From RGIG5270 sp045538635 (GTDB lineage Bacteria; Verrucomicrobiota; Lentisphaeria; Victivallales; Victivallaceae), in the NCBI GenBank assembly GCA_045538635.1, contig JAZSRU010000005.1, positions 1 to 22,477 of the forward strand: a stretch of 22,477 bases of DNA, given 5' to 3'. This document shows positions 14,736 to 22,454 of this stretch, piece by piece (the stretch's first letter is position 1; each line of letters begins with the position of its first letter). Under the pieces are notes generated by a model. That model made no database searches and was not told where the DNA came from. It was given only the letters and a program-made list of their open reading frames with translations. The translations under genes were made by a program, and so were the position numbers.

Positions 14736-17591
14736 ATGAATTCTAAAATTATATTAGGCGTAACTGCTGCAGTATGTTCTCTTGCTGTTGCTGCCTGGGA
14801 GATAGTATTGCCGGAAAAAGCAGTTATTTCGGAACAAACTGCTGCAAAAGAGTTGAAAAGTTATCTTGAGAAAAGCACTTCTTCTCTTACTGTCGGCAAA
14901 AAAGGTTTTTTTACCGGAGCAAAAGAAGCTGTTTTTCATATCGGAGACACCGATTTCGCCCGCAAAAACGGCATTGATTCAAGCAAAATGGAAAGTGAAG
15001 CATGGATTATTAAATCTTTTGACAACAATGTTGTAATCACCGGCGGCGGTACGCGCGGCGTACTGTACGGAGTATGGAACTTTCTGGAAAACCGCATCGG
15101 TGTCCGCTGGTGGAACGATTTTGAAGAGTACGTTCCGGTTAAAGCTGACCGTCATTTTGAATCTCTGAATGACAACGGCAAACCGCATTTCCTTATGCGT
15201 GAAGTCTATACCGGTCTGGTCCCGCCGAAAACATCGACCACCAACCGTCTGCGCAACCGCGTGAACCGCGTTTTTGACAGTTTCCGCATTCCCAAAGAAT
15301 ACGGCGGCGGTTACGATTACGGCAAACCGCGTTTTGTACACTCATTCAACAACTATATACCTCCTGCACAGTATTTCAAAAAACACCCTGAATATTATGC
15401 TCTGTACAATGGTAAACGAACCACAGCACAGCCCTGTCTCACTCATCCTGAAGTTTTTAAAATCTTTCTTGCAAACCTCAAAAAATTCGTCAAACAAGAT
15501 GAAGCTCAAGCAAAAAAACTTGGCGTAAATCCCCCGTCACTTTACAATATTTCAAAAAATGACAACTGGGTTATCTGTCAGTGTGCTTCATGTAAAAAAT
15601 ATCTGAAAACTGAACGTCCTTCGGGCATGTATATTGATTTTCTGAACCGTTTACAACGTGAAATCCGCAAGATCAGACCCGATATTTCTCTTGAAACTCT
15701 CGGATATTTTTTCACCGAACAAATTCCTTTGAAAGTCAAACCCGATCCCGGCATTGTCATCCGCCTCTGCGATACAAGAAGCAACAACGCTTTTGACTTG
15801 AACCATCCTGATGCAGCTTCTTTCAAAAAACTGTTGAATGACTGGAAATCAACAGGAGCTATTCTCTCTATTTGGGATTATGGTGTTACTTACTGTGGTG
15901 CAGAAGGTGCGCCGCTGGCCAGTGAATATGCTCTGGCAGAAACGATGAAACTTTATGCAGACAATAATGCAAAACATTTCTTCTGGGAACACGAAAAGAC
16001 CTATGAAGATTTTCATTCTCTCAAACATTGGATGGAAGCAAAACTTCTCGAAAATCCATATCTTGACGGCAATAAACTTATTCTCGACTTTATGAATGGT
16101 TATTACGGCAAAGCCGCTCCGTATCTCATTCAATACCGCAAAGAACTTAATGATGCAGCACATAAACAACGGACTTCACATGCTGTTTATGATTGCGGTC
16201 CTTCAGCATTTACTTTCATCCGTCCTGCAAATATGAAACGTTTCATAGAACTCTGCGACAAAGCTGAAGCTGCGGTTGCCGGAGATGAAATAATGAGCCG
16301 TCGTGTGCGTTTTGCCAGAATGAGTCTTGACCGTCTGGCAGGTTATCTCCGTCCGATAGCTTACAGCAACATCGGTGTCGATCTTGCAAAACTCCGCTCA
16401 AAATATGATGCTGCTCTTGAAGAATACATGCAGTGGGTCGGATATAAAAACTGGTCGCCGAAAAGTCATTACGGTCAGCGTGTAGTCCCGGGACTTCGTA
16501 AAAATCTCGATCATCACAAAACATACATCAAATATGCAAAATATTCTCCGCTCAAGACAGACAAAAAGGTCATTGATGAATTTTTCGCCTCAGATTGCCG
16601 CCGTTTGAAAGATTCTCTTGTTGAAATCGTCGAAGATCCCAAGTCATCTTTAAATGCCGCACTGCGAATTAAACTCGGCAAAAATCCGTTCCCGATGCCG
16701 GTTGCATTCTACAGTCAGAGAAAAATCGGAGATTATCCCGGTGCAATGATAACTCCAATCGGAAAAGATTACCGCTTGTATTACATCGGAACAGGTAAAA
16801 TAACAGACAACGGCTATTTGTATTTCTCAAAAAGCTGGAACATGCAGGTATATATGGGACCGTTCGGGGACAAACCTGTCTCAATCTATGCTTCAATGCG
16901 TTTCGATAAAAAAGACGGCGAAAACTATATGTATATGGATCGCGTAATTGTTACAGAACCGGAAAAAGGCACTTGGATAAAACCTGTACAATTTACCCGC
17001 GGTATCCATAATAACGCTGAACTGCTTGAAATCAACCCTGCAAAAAAATATCGTCTTGACGCAGAAATCCGTTATATAGAGGGAAAACCTGCAACTTATA
17101 TCGGAGTCCGCATGCTCACTGAACCCGGCTGGAAAGTTATTACAACTCCTTCCGTCCGGATAATCAGACCTGCACTTTCAACTATCACCAATATTGACGG
17201 TAACAAAATAACTTTTGACAAACCGGTTCCCGAAGCAGCAAAAGGTTTGCTTCTTGCCTTCGATGCCATGCCTGATCTTTCGGATCTGCCCAACTTCAAA
17301 TACTCCGCTATCCGTGCGATTGAAGGCTGTACCGTCACCGTTGCCAAAGTACCAGACGGTGTCAAAGCCGGTTCAAAAGTCCGTCTTCACGGTCCCGGCA
17401 GCTATCTCTATGCCCGTAAAGTCGGTACCGACGGAGAGTGGAATAAATATTCTATTACACTCAACGGAATAGCTTCGTCTTTCTCTGCCAATTCCTTCTG
17501 GAAAGGAACCCGTTATGCCGGCATGGTACTTATTGTAAACGGAGAAGGCGCTGTTGAAGTGCGTAATGCAAAAATCATTGAAGTAAAATAA
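14736..17591 (+). CDS. Large exported DUF4838 protein
   Basis: A 951-residue protein with a short signal peptide (hydrophobic residues 4-20). Residues about 22-130 resemble the domain that precedes GH20/GH67 catalytic domains (TRGVLYGVWNFLENRIGVRWW at 106-126, the segment shared with the DUF4838 protein at 4788). The DUF4838 region follows, with the Cys cluster CQCASC at 281-286 and the LSIWDYG segment. The C-terminal 250 residues look like beta-sandwich domains that could bind carbohydrate; no F5/8C signature is seen. The reaction of the family is not established. AGGGAGA at 14724-14730 supports the start at 14736; ATG at 14730 is a less likely alternative. Codon use is richer in C-ending codons than in neighbours, consistent with high expression. 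Confidence 0.87.
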   Translation: MNSKIILGVTAAVCSLAVAAWEIVLPEKAVISEQTAAKELKSYLEKSTSSLTVGKKGFFTGAKEAVFHIGDTDFARKNGIDSSKMESEAWIIKSFDNNVVITGGGTRGVLYGVWNFLENRIGVRWWNDFEEYVPVKADRHFESLNDNGKPHFLMREVYTGLVPPKTSTTNRLRNRVNRVFDSFRIPKEYGGGYDYGKPRFVHSFNNYIPPAQYFKKHPEYYALYNGKRTTAQPCLTHPEVFKIFLANLKKFVKQDEAQAKKLGVNPPSLYNISKNDNWVICQCASCKKYLKTERPSGMYIDFLNRLQREIRKIRPDISLETLGYFFTEQIPLKVKPDPGIVIRLCDTRSNNAFDLNHPDAASFKKLLNDWKSTGAILSIWDYGVTYCGAEGAPLASEYALAETMKLYADNNAKHFFWEHEKTYEDFHSLKHWMEAKLLENPYLDGNKLILDFMNGYYGKAAPYLIQYRKELNDAAHKQRTSHAVYDCGPSAFTFIRPANMKRFIELCDKAEAAVAGDEIMSRRVRFARMSLDRLAGYLRPIAYSNIGVDLAKLRSKYDAALEEYMQWVGYKNWSPKSHYGQRVVPGLRKNLDHHKTYIKYAKYSPLKTDKKVIDEFFASDCRRLKDSLVEIVEDPKSSLNAALRIKLGKNPFPMPVAFYSQRKIGDYPGAMITPIGKDYRLYYIGTGKITDNGYLYFSKSWNMQVYMGPFGDKPVSIYASMRFDKKDGENYMYMDRVIVTEPEKGTWIKPVQFTRGIHNNAELLEINPAKKYRLDAEIRYIEGKPATYIGVRMLTEPGWKVITTPSVRIIRPALSTITNIDGNKITFDKPVPEAAKGLLLAFDAMPDLSDLPNFKYSAIRAIEGCTVTVAKVPDGVKAGSKVRLHGPGSYLYARKVGTDGEWNKYSITLNGIASSFSANSFWKGTRYAGMVLIVNGEGAVEVRNAKIIEVK

Positions 17592-17604
17592 TTATTCGGA
17601 GAGA

Positions 17605-17837
17605 GAGAATTTTTGTTGCTGTGATTACTTTGCTGACGCCCCGCAAAGTCGATAAATCTGACGGCAGGCTCCGCAATGGTAATGTATTCTTGAAACTGAA
17701 GTATTGGACTTTTTTAAACAGAAGTAAATGCCTGATTTATTGCAGGGAGGCAAAAGTTTATGGAATGGTCTGCTGAATGCAATTCGTTTTTACAGCTGTC
17801 GAAACAGTTAGCAATTTATATCTCAGAAAAGAGGTAA
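17605..17837 (+). pseudogene. Decayed 3' remnant of a heparinase II/III gene
   Basis: Translation of this gap gives VAVITLLTP, then DGRLRNGNV in one frame, then ETEVLDFFKQK, a TAA, and MPDLLQGG, SLWNGLLNAIRF in the next. These match, in order, AVITLLTP, DGKVRAGNV, ETENIEFFEQK, MPELFCD and SIWGKPLNAIRF at the C-terminus of the intact heparinase (nucleotides about 19545-19767). Relative to that gene, one base is missing near 17690, a CAA has become TAA, and a further stop lies near the end. The similarity starts abruptly near 17605, so the upstream nine-tenths of this copy is gone. Confidence 0.8.
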
Positions 17838-17838
17838 A

Positions 17839-19767
17839 ATGAAAAATATTATCTTTTATATTCTAATATTTTTATTTATTGTTGCAGGAACCATAATTAT
17901 GGCAGATAATAGAAAAGATCAGAAAGACAAGGCAGATGAAGCATGGAGAAATGTAAGTTCTCTTTATAATCCTCAAAATGCATATTTTGATAAATATATA
18001 CCTGATGATTTTTATGCCCAAATATCTGCAGGTGATTTTTCAAGAGATATTTTTCCGAAATTCTCAGATCGTAAAGCATGGGCAAAAGCGGCAGAAAGCA
18101 AATATGCAGCTGTTTTGATAAAAGAGGCTGACAAGGTTTTGAAAAGCGATGTCCCGCAGATGCTTTTCTCTGATTACCGCAGATATGCTGTTGAAGGGAA
18201 CCGCAATAAATTTGAGCAGTTGTATTTTACAAAACGCAGAGAGTTGAGTTACCTTGCTCTGGCATTGTGTATTACAGAAGATAAAGAAAAATACATGCCG
18301 CGTCTGCTTGATTATGTCATGTCTGTACTTGAGGAGTTTTCATGGACTTTGCCTGCTCATACCGGCTGGGATAAAAAAAAGCTTCTGGATATGTCGCGTA
18401 CAGATTTGTTTTGTGCCGAAACAGGGGCTATGATGGCGCTGCTTTATCACATTCTGGGCGAAGAACTTGATAAAGAGATTGAGAATTTATCTGAAAAGAT
18501 TAAAGTCATGACTCTGGAACGGACAGTTTATAATGTCATGTATAATCCGAAATCTGTAAGAATCCACGATTGGTATTTTACTCTGCCGCCTAACAACTGG
18601 CTGCCATGGTGTTCATACAATATGCTTGTAAGTGCAGTTTTATTGGAAAATGATGACGAACGGTTGGCTTTGTACATCCGTCATTTTCTGCGTTCAAGTG
18701 CCCGTTTTGCGGCAAATTATTCAGATGACGGATTTTGTGATGAAGGCGCAAATTATTGTAATGACGCCGGGATGATGCTTTTCAATATTCTGCATTTGAT
18801 GCACAAGATCCGTCCCGGAAGCATGGATAAAATTCTGGCGCTTCCAAAAATTCGTGCCATATTTGAATTTATTGCCCAAGTCCGTATCGGCGATGAACAT
18901 CAACTGACATACGGCGATGCATGTCCGGCATATACCCCGTGTATAGAGCGTGCGGCGATTTGCGGTGAGCTTATAAAATCTGATTTACTCAAAGAAGTCG
19001 GAGGAGCGAAAATTGCAAGAACCGGGAAATGCGGAAATCATTTAGATACAGGATTGAAGCTGCTTTTTGATATGCCTGAATTAAATTCAAATGCCGAGAA
19101 AAAAGATGCTCTGTTTACATATTTCAAGGATCGTCTTGCAATTGTTCGTTCAGAGAAATTTTCCGCAGCGGTGAAAGCAGGGCATAATGCTGAATCTCAT
19201 AATCATAATGATCTCGGTCACTTCACATTGTATTATAATGGAAAACCATTGATAGTGGATGCTGGTATGGAAAAATATACTGCTGTAACTTTTTCAGCAA
19301 AACGTTATACTTTGTGGTATACCAGAGGTTCCGGTCATAATTCACCTGTTTTGGGCGGTATTGAACAGCTTGCCGGCAAAGATTATACGGCAAAGTTCAT
19401 AAAAGCAGATAAAAACGGATTTATCTGTGATTTAAGCAAAGCATATCCTGCTGAAGCAGGGGTGAAATCATTTATCCGTACTCTTGATTTCAAGCCGTCA
19501 GAAGTCGTAGTTGAAGATAAATTTGAACTTGAAAAACCGCTTGATGCTGTTATAACTTTGCTGACTCCGTGTGATGTTGAAATAATTGACGGGAAAGTCC
19601 GTGCCGGAAATGTTTTGATTGAAACTGAGAATATTGAGTTTTTTGAACAGAAACAAATGCCTGAACTTTTCTGTGATACCAGTATATGGGGCAAACCACT
19701 CAATGCAATCCGTTTTAAAAGTAACAGGAACAACTATAAATTCATATTCAAAGAAATTAAAAAATAA
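17839..19767 (+). CDS. Heparinase II/III-type polysaccharide lyase
   Basis: A 642-residue exported protein with an N-terminal hydrophobic segment (residues 3-21, signal peptide or anchor). An alpha/alpha-toroid region covers about residues 40-390, with the family segment DDGFCDEGANY. The heparinase II/III beta-sandwich domain starts near 430 with GHNAESHNHND at 448-458, the most conserved motif of the family, followed by GKPLIVDAGMEKYT. Relatives cleave uronic-acid polysaccharides such as heparan sulfate or alginate by beta-elimination; the substrate here cannot be told. GAGG lies only 4-5 bp before the start codon, within the end of the decayed paralogue. It ends the second glycan locus; no clear terminator follows, and an insertion-element tip begins 10 bp after the stop. 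Confidence 0.88.
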   Translation: MKNIIFYILIFLFIVAGTIIMADNRKDQKDKADEAWRNVSSLYNPQNAYFDKYIPDDFYAQISAGDFSRDIFPKFSDRKAWAKAAESKYAAVLIKEADKVLKSDVPQMLFSDYRRYAVEGNRNKFEQLYFTKRRELSYLALALCITEDKEKYMPRLLDYVMSVLEEFSWTLPAHTGWDKKKLLDMSRTDLFCAETGAMMALLYHILGEELDKEIENLSEKIKVMTLERTVYNVMYNPKSVRIHDWYFTLPPNNWLPWCSYNMLVSAVLLENDDERLALYIRHFLRSSARFAANYSDDGFCDEGANYCNDAGMMLFNILHLMHKIRPGSMDKILALPKIRAIFEFIAQVRIGDEHQLTYGDACPAYTPCIERAAICGELIKSDLLKEVGGAKIARTGKCGNHLDTGLKLLFDMPELNSNAEKKDALFTYFKDRLAIVRSEKFSAAVKAGHNAESHNHNDLGHFTLYYNGKPLIVDAGMEKYTAVTFSAKRYTLWYTRGSGHNSPVLGGIEQLAGKDYTAKFIKADKNGFICDLSKAYPAEAGVKSFIRTLDFKPSEVVVEDKFELEKPLDAVITLLTPCDVEIIDGKVRAGNVLIETENIEFFEQKQMPELFCDTSIWGKPLNAIRFKSNRNNYKFIFKEIKK

Positions 19768-19776
19768 TTTATTTTG

Positions 19777-19800
19777 GTTATTGTTCAAAATTTTGTGAAA
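19777..19800 (+). repeat. Second, slightly diverged left tip of the insertion element
   Basis: This 24-bp stretch matches 19964-19987 at 22 of 24 positions, in the same orientation, 187 bp upstream of the complete element. The sequences beyond the tip differ. It is either the remnant of an older related element or an extra end. Confidence 0.7.
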
Positions 19801-19902
19801 AAGTCACGTAAATATACCTCTGATATAGCATCTTTTTATGCTTCGCCAACCATCATAAAGTCATATTAAAACGCTGGTAATAAGTAATTTGCAATAAGAT
19901 AT

Positions 19903-19945
19903 AATAGGAGTATTCCTATTTTTCTGCACCTAAAGAACAGGAATA
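19903..19945 (+). other. Pair of mutually exclusive hairpins between the two element tips
   Basis: AATAGGA (19903-19909) can pair with TCCTATT (19914-19920), while the overlapping TATTCCT (19911-19917) can instead pair with AGGAATA (19939-19945). No gene is seen between 19801 and 19960. Confidence 0.4.
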
Positions 19946-19964
19946 TGGAATTAAAAAAAATTGT

Positions 19965-19987
19965 TATTGTCCGAAATTTTGTGAAAG
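19965..19987 (+). repeat. Left terminal inverted repeat of the element
   Basis: It pairs with 22455-22477 at 21 of 23 positions and is repeated exactly (inverted) in the cut-off copy at the left edge of the window. Confidence 0.85.
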
Positions 19988-19997
19988 ATAAAAATAC

Positions 19998-20026
19998 TTG
20001 ACAAAAGTGCATCTGACCTTTATTTT
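19998..20026 (+). promoter_or_regulatory. Transposase promoter
   Basis: TTGACA at 19998-20003 and TATTTT at 20021-20026, 17 bp apart. An 8 bp inverted repeat, GCATCTGA (20009-20016) and TCAGATGC (20060-20067), lies with one arm in the spacer and the other on the start codon, and may be a protein-binding site. Confidence 0.65.
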
Positions 20027-20063
20027 TTAATAGAAACAACAAAAAAAGTAAAGGATTTATCAG

Positions 20064-21404
20064 ATGCGTAATAAATTTAACATTGAAATGTCAATTTGTC
20101 AAGCGGAAAATGGTTTTTCTTTGGATGAATTAGTGAAAAAATTATCAGATGCTTTTGAAAATAAGGCTTTTTCTGAAATTTTAAAGATGAATTTACAACT
20201 GACACAAGAAGTTTTAATGCATCGGATTTTCAACAATTCATGCTGCCTACACTGTTGTGCAGATGGTCATTTGATGCTTAACGGCAGTTTTAAACGCCGC
20301 ATCAGAACCAGTTTGGGCGAGTTCAAAATGGATTTCTGGCGTGTCCGTTGTTCAAAGTGCGGCAAAACTTTTGCTCCGTTGGCAAAGTTCATCGGGTTGA
20401 AGCGTTATCAAACTAAAACTAATGAACTCGAAAAATTAGTCATTGAAGCGGTCAGCGGAACTAATTATCGTCGGGCAATAAAGGATTTGGAACAAGCCGG
20501 TAAATTTCCTGTATCATTCCAAACAGCTCATGGTTGGGTGATGCGGAATGATTGTGATGAAATAAAAATACCTTCCCAAACAATAGGTTCAATTCCTTTG
20601 CAAATAATGCCGGACGGAACCGGTTTCAAAGGCCCCGGACTTAACGGACAAGCTCAAAAAGGGGATTTGAAAGTAGTTATCGGCATTTCGCAGAAGGGAA
20701 ATATTTTTCCGTTGGCTTCAAAAGCAGGAGCAACTTGGAAAGATATTACTGATGAATGGGATAGAAACAAAATCAAATTCAAAGACGGCAGTATTTTGAT
20801 TTGTGATGGAGAACTTGGATTAGCTGAAGCATTCGCAGATTATGCCACTGAACAGCAACGCTGTCACTGGCATATCAAGCGTGATTTGTACCATATGATG
20901 TATCAGGATGGAGGAAGATTAAAAGAGTCAAAACCGATTCAGGATGCTCTTGCCGGAGTGTTGGCAATAGAATTGCCGCAGGATGATTTTCAAAAGGTTT
21001 CCGAGCAAGAAAAGAGTGATATTGAAGAGCGAATGGAAAAAGCTGAACTTGCCATAGATAAATTGATCGGATACTTTGATGGTTGCGGTTATAATACTGC
21101 CGCAACCTATATCCGGCGGGCAAAAATCGGAATGTTCGGCTATATCAGAAGATGGCTCAAATGGGGATTGATTTCTCCGAGAGCATCCTCGATGGTTGAA
21201 CGGGTTATGAGAGAACTCGGCAGGAGATTAAAAAAAATAGCTTACGGATGGAGTGACAAAGGGGCAACAAAAATTGCAAGAATTATATTAAAAAGATTCA
21301 CAAACATAAGAGACTGGGAAGATTATTGGCAACAAAAAATGAATATAAACAGTAATGTTGTTGTTTTGTTTGACAATATAAAATGTACTTCGTGCAATAT
21401 ATAA
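20064..21404 (+). CDS. DDE-type transposase with N-terminal zinc ribbon
   Basis: A 446-residue transposase. Residues 60-99 hold two CxxC pairs (C61/C64, C96/C99), a zinc-ribbon DNA-binding module. The catalytic core follows: MPDGTGFKG with Asp184, ILICDGELGLAEAF with Asp248, the C267-x-W-H270 pair typical of IS256/MULE-related transposases, and SSMVERVMRELGRR with Glu379. The proposed triad is therefore Asp184, Asp248, Glu379. I do not assign it to a named IS family with confidence. AAGGA at 20051-20055 supports the start. The frame is undamaged and the identical left end of a second copy is present, so the element may still be active. Confidence 0.9.
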   Translation: MRNKFNIEMSICQAENGFSLDELVKKLSDAFENKAFSEILKMNLQLTQEVLMHRIFNNSCCLHCCADGHLMLNGSFKRRIRTSLGEFKMDFWRVRCSKCGKTFAPLAKFIGLKRYQTKTNELEKLVIEAVSGTNYRRAIKDLEQAGKFPVSFQTAHGWVMRNDCDEIKIPSQTIGSIPLQIMPDGTGFKGPGLNGQAQKGDLKVVIGISQKGNIFPLASKAGATWKDITDEWDRNKIKFKDGSILICDGELGLAEAFADYATEQQRCHWHIKRDLYHMMYQDGGRLKESKPIQDALAGVLAIELPQDDFQKVSEQEKSDIEERMEKAELAIDKLIGYFDGCGYNTAATYIRRAKIGMFGYIRRWLKWGLISPRASSMVERVMRELGRRLKKIAYGWSDKGATKIARIILKRFTNIRDWEDYWQQKMNINSNVVVLFDNIKCTSCNI

Positions 21405-21423
21405 AACTCGCATTTATTGATAG

Positions 21424-21437
21424 TTGAATTATATTAT
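21424..21437 (+). promoter_or_regulatory. 14-bp motif shared by both fur-type genes, first copy
   Basis: TTGAATTATATTAT occurs here, 46 bp before the first regulator, and identically at 21987-22000, 23 bp before the second. TATATT within it could be a -10 box; alternatively it is a common operator. Confidence 0.45.
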
Positions 21438-21443
21438 TTATTA

Positions 21444-21470
21444 CCTTTCAAATGATGTGTTTTACAATCA
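21444..21470 (+). repeat. Left arm of an inverted repeat flanking the first Fur-family gene
   Basis: CCTTTCAAATGATG (21444-21457) is perfectly inverted at 21884-21897. With small gaps, TTTTAC and TCA extend the match inward to about 21470 and 21871. Confidence 0.75.
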
Positions 21471-21483
21471 AATGGAGGTATTT

Positions 21484-21852
21484 ATGAAAAATAAAACGAT
21501 TCAACGTAAATTTATTCTGGATTATCTGCAAAAAACAGATAATCATCCGACTGCAAAAGAAATTTATTTTGCTTTAATACCAAAATTACCTCAAATAAGT
21601 CAGGCAACTGTTTATCGCAATCTGAAATTAATGGCTGCCGAAGGTAAAATTCAACAAATTTTTCTTTCAAACAATGAAATGCATTTTGATGCAGATTTAA
21701 CGCCGCATTTTCATGCTTATTGCCCCAAATGCGGCAAAATCAAGGATATAAATCATCCGGTACTGTACGAACAAATTTTATCTGAAACACCGCACTTGAA
21801 ATGTCAGGATTTTTGTCTCGTATTCATCGTAAAATGTGAAAATTGTGAATAA
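21484..21852 (+). CDS. Fur-family regulator, PerR-like metal site
   Basis: A 122-residue protein with the winged helix of the Fur family (HPTAKEIYFAL, then ISQATVYRNLKLM) and the dimerisation domain. Structural zinc ligands CPKC and CENC are both present. The regulatory metal site matches PerR of Bacillus subtilis residue for residue and in spacing: His of NHPTA, Asp of HFDAD (equivalent to D85), both His of HFH, and Asp of IKDI (equivalent to D104). In PerR these bind iron or manganese and Asp85 makes the iron form sensitive to peroxide. It lacks about 10-20 N-terminal residues of typical members. GGAGG decides the start. As a passenger of a mobile element its target is unknown; control of the transposon or of host stress genes is inference. 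Confidence 0.87.
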   Translation: MKNKTIQRKFILDYLQKTDNHPTAKEIYFALIPKLPQISQATVYRNLKLMAAEGKIQQIFLSNNEMHFDADLTPHFHAYCPKCGKIKDINHPVLYEQILSETPHLKCQDFCLVFIVKCENCE

Positions 21853-21883
21853 AATAACCTTTTAACTTAATGACGTAAAATAT

Positions 21884-21897
21884 CATCATTTGAAAGG
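21884..21897 (+). repeat. Right arm of the inverted repeat flanking the first Fur-family gene
   Basis: CATCATTTGAAAGG is the exact reverse complement of 21444-21457. The two arms enclose the whole gene and its ribosome binding site. Confidence 0.75.
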
Positions 21898-21924
21898 CTT
21901 TATTTGTTGTAACTTGTTTATATG

Positions 21925-21943
21925 CAAAATGATAATCATTATT
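21925..21943 (+). promoter_or_regulatory. Fur box upstream of the second Fur-family gene
   Basis: The 19 bp here agree with the classic Fur consensus (GATAATGATAATCATTATC) at 16 positions, including the whole palindromic core ATGATAATCAT. It lies about 80 bp before the start codon and overlaps a possible -10 box (GATAAT at 21931), which suggests iron-dependent autoregulation. Confidence 0.75.
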
Positions 21944-21986
21944 TATTTTGTAATAAAAAGCAATAATTATTTCCATTTTTGTCTTT

Positions 21987-22000
21987 TTGAATTATATTAT
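21987..22000 (+). promoter_or_regulatory. 14-bp motif shared by both fur-type genes, second copy
   Basis: TTGAATTATATTAT, identical to 21424-21437, lies between the Fur box and the second regulator gene. Confidence 0.45.
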
Positions 22001-22023
22001 CAACAAATAAAATGGAGAAAGCT

Positions 22024-22422
22024 ATGCATAAAACAATACAAAGAGAAGCAATTTTGAAACTTTTGCGTGAAAGCGAAAAACATTTAAGTGCAGATGAAGT
22101 TTTTACAATTTTACGATATAAAGTTCCCCAAATCAGTCTGGCGACAATATACAGAAATTTGAAACAGTTATCTGCCGCTCAAATAATCAGTGAAGTTACG
22201 ACCATAAATATACAGAAAAAGTTTGAAAGTAATATGTCTGTACATTTTCATATTCATTGTCCTGTATGCGGTAAATTGACAGATGTGCAGTATGATTCAC
22301 TTGTCAATATAGATGAAATCCTGCTTGCAAAAACCAAAGAATTGAACTGCGACGGCTACCATCTTGAATTTCTTGCAAAATGTACCGATTGTATCGAAAG
22401 ATCCGTCCGGCAAAAAACATAG
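22024..22422 (+). CDS. Fur-family regulator, Fur-like metal site
   Basis: A 132-residue Fur-family protein (HLSADEVFTIL, then ISLATIYRNLKQL) with both structural zinc pairs, CPVC and CTDC. At the regulatory site it has His, Glu, His, His, Asp: the position equivalent to PerR Asp85 is Glu (KFESN), as in metal-sensing Fur proteins that do not respond to peroxide by His oxidation. It is clearly related to the first regulator but well diverged, so the pair is not a recent duplication. GGAG at 22014-22017 favours the start at 22024 over the in-frame ATG at 22012, which lies upstream of that site. A Fur box precedes the gene. It is the last gene before the right terminal repeat. Confidence 0.87.
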   Translation: MHKTIQREAILKLLRESEKHLSADEVFTILRYKVPQISLATIYRNLKQLSAAQIISEVTTINIQKKFESNMSVHFHIHCPVCGKLTDVQYDSLVNIDEILLAKTKELNCDGYHLEFLAKCTDCIERSVRQKT

Positions 22423-22454
22423 GATAAACCGCCCCCGCTTTCTCTCATCTGACA

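Noticed and set aside
17760..17837. 25-codon leader reading frame with an AGGGAGG site ending one base before the heparinase start
   Set aside because: The same bases align, in another frame, with the C-terminal coding region of the intact heparinase, so the short frame is a by-product of a decayed gene.
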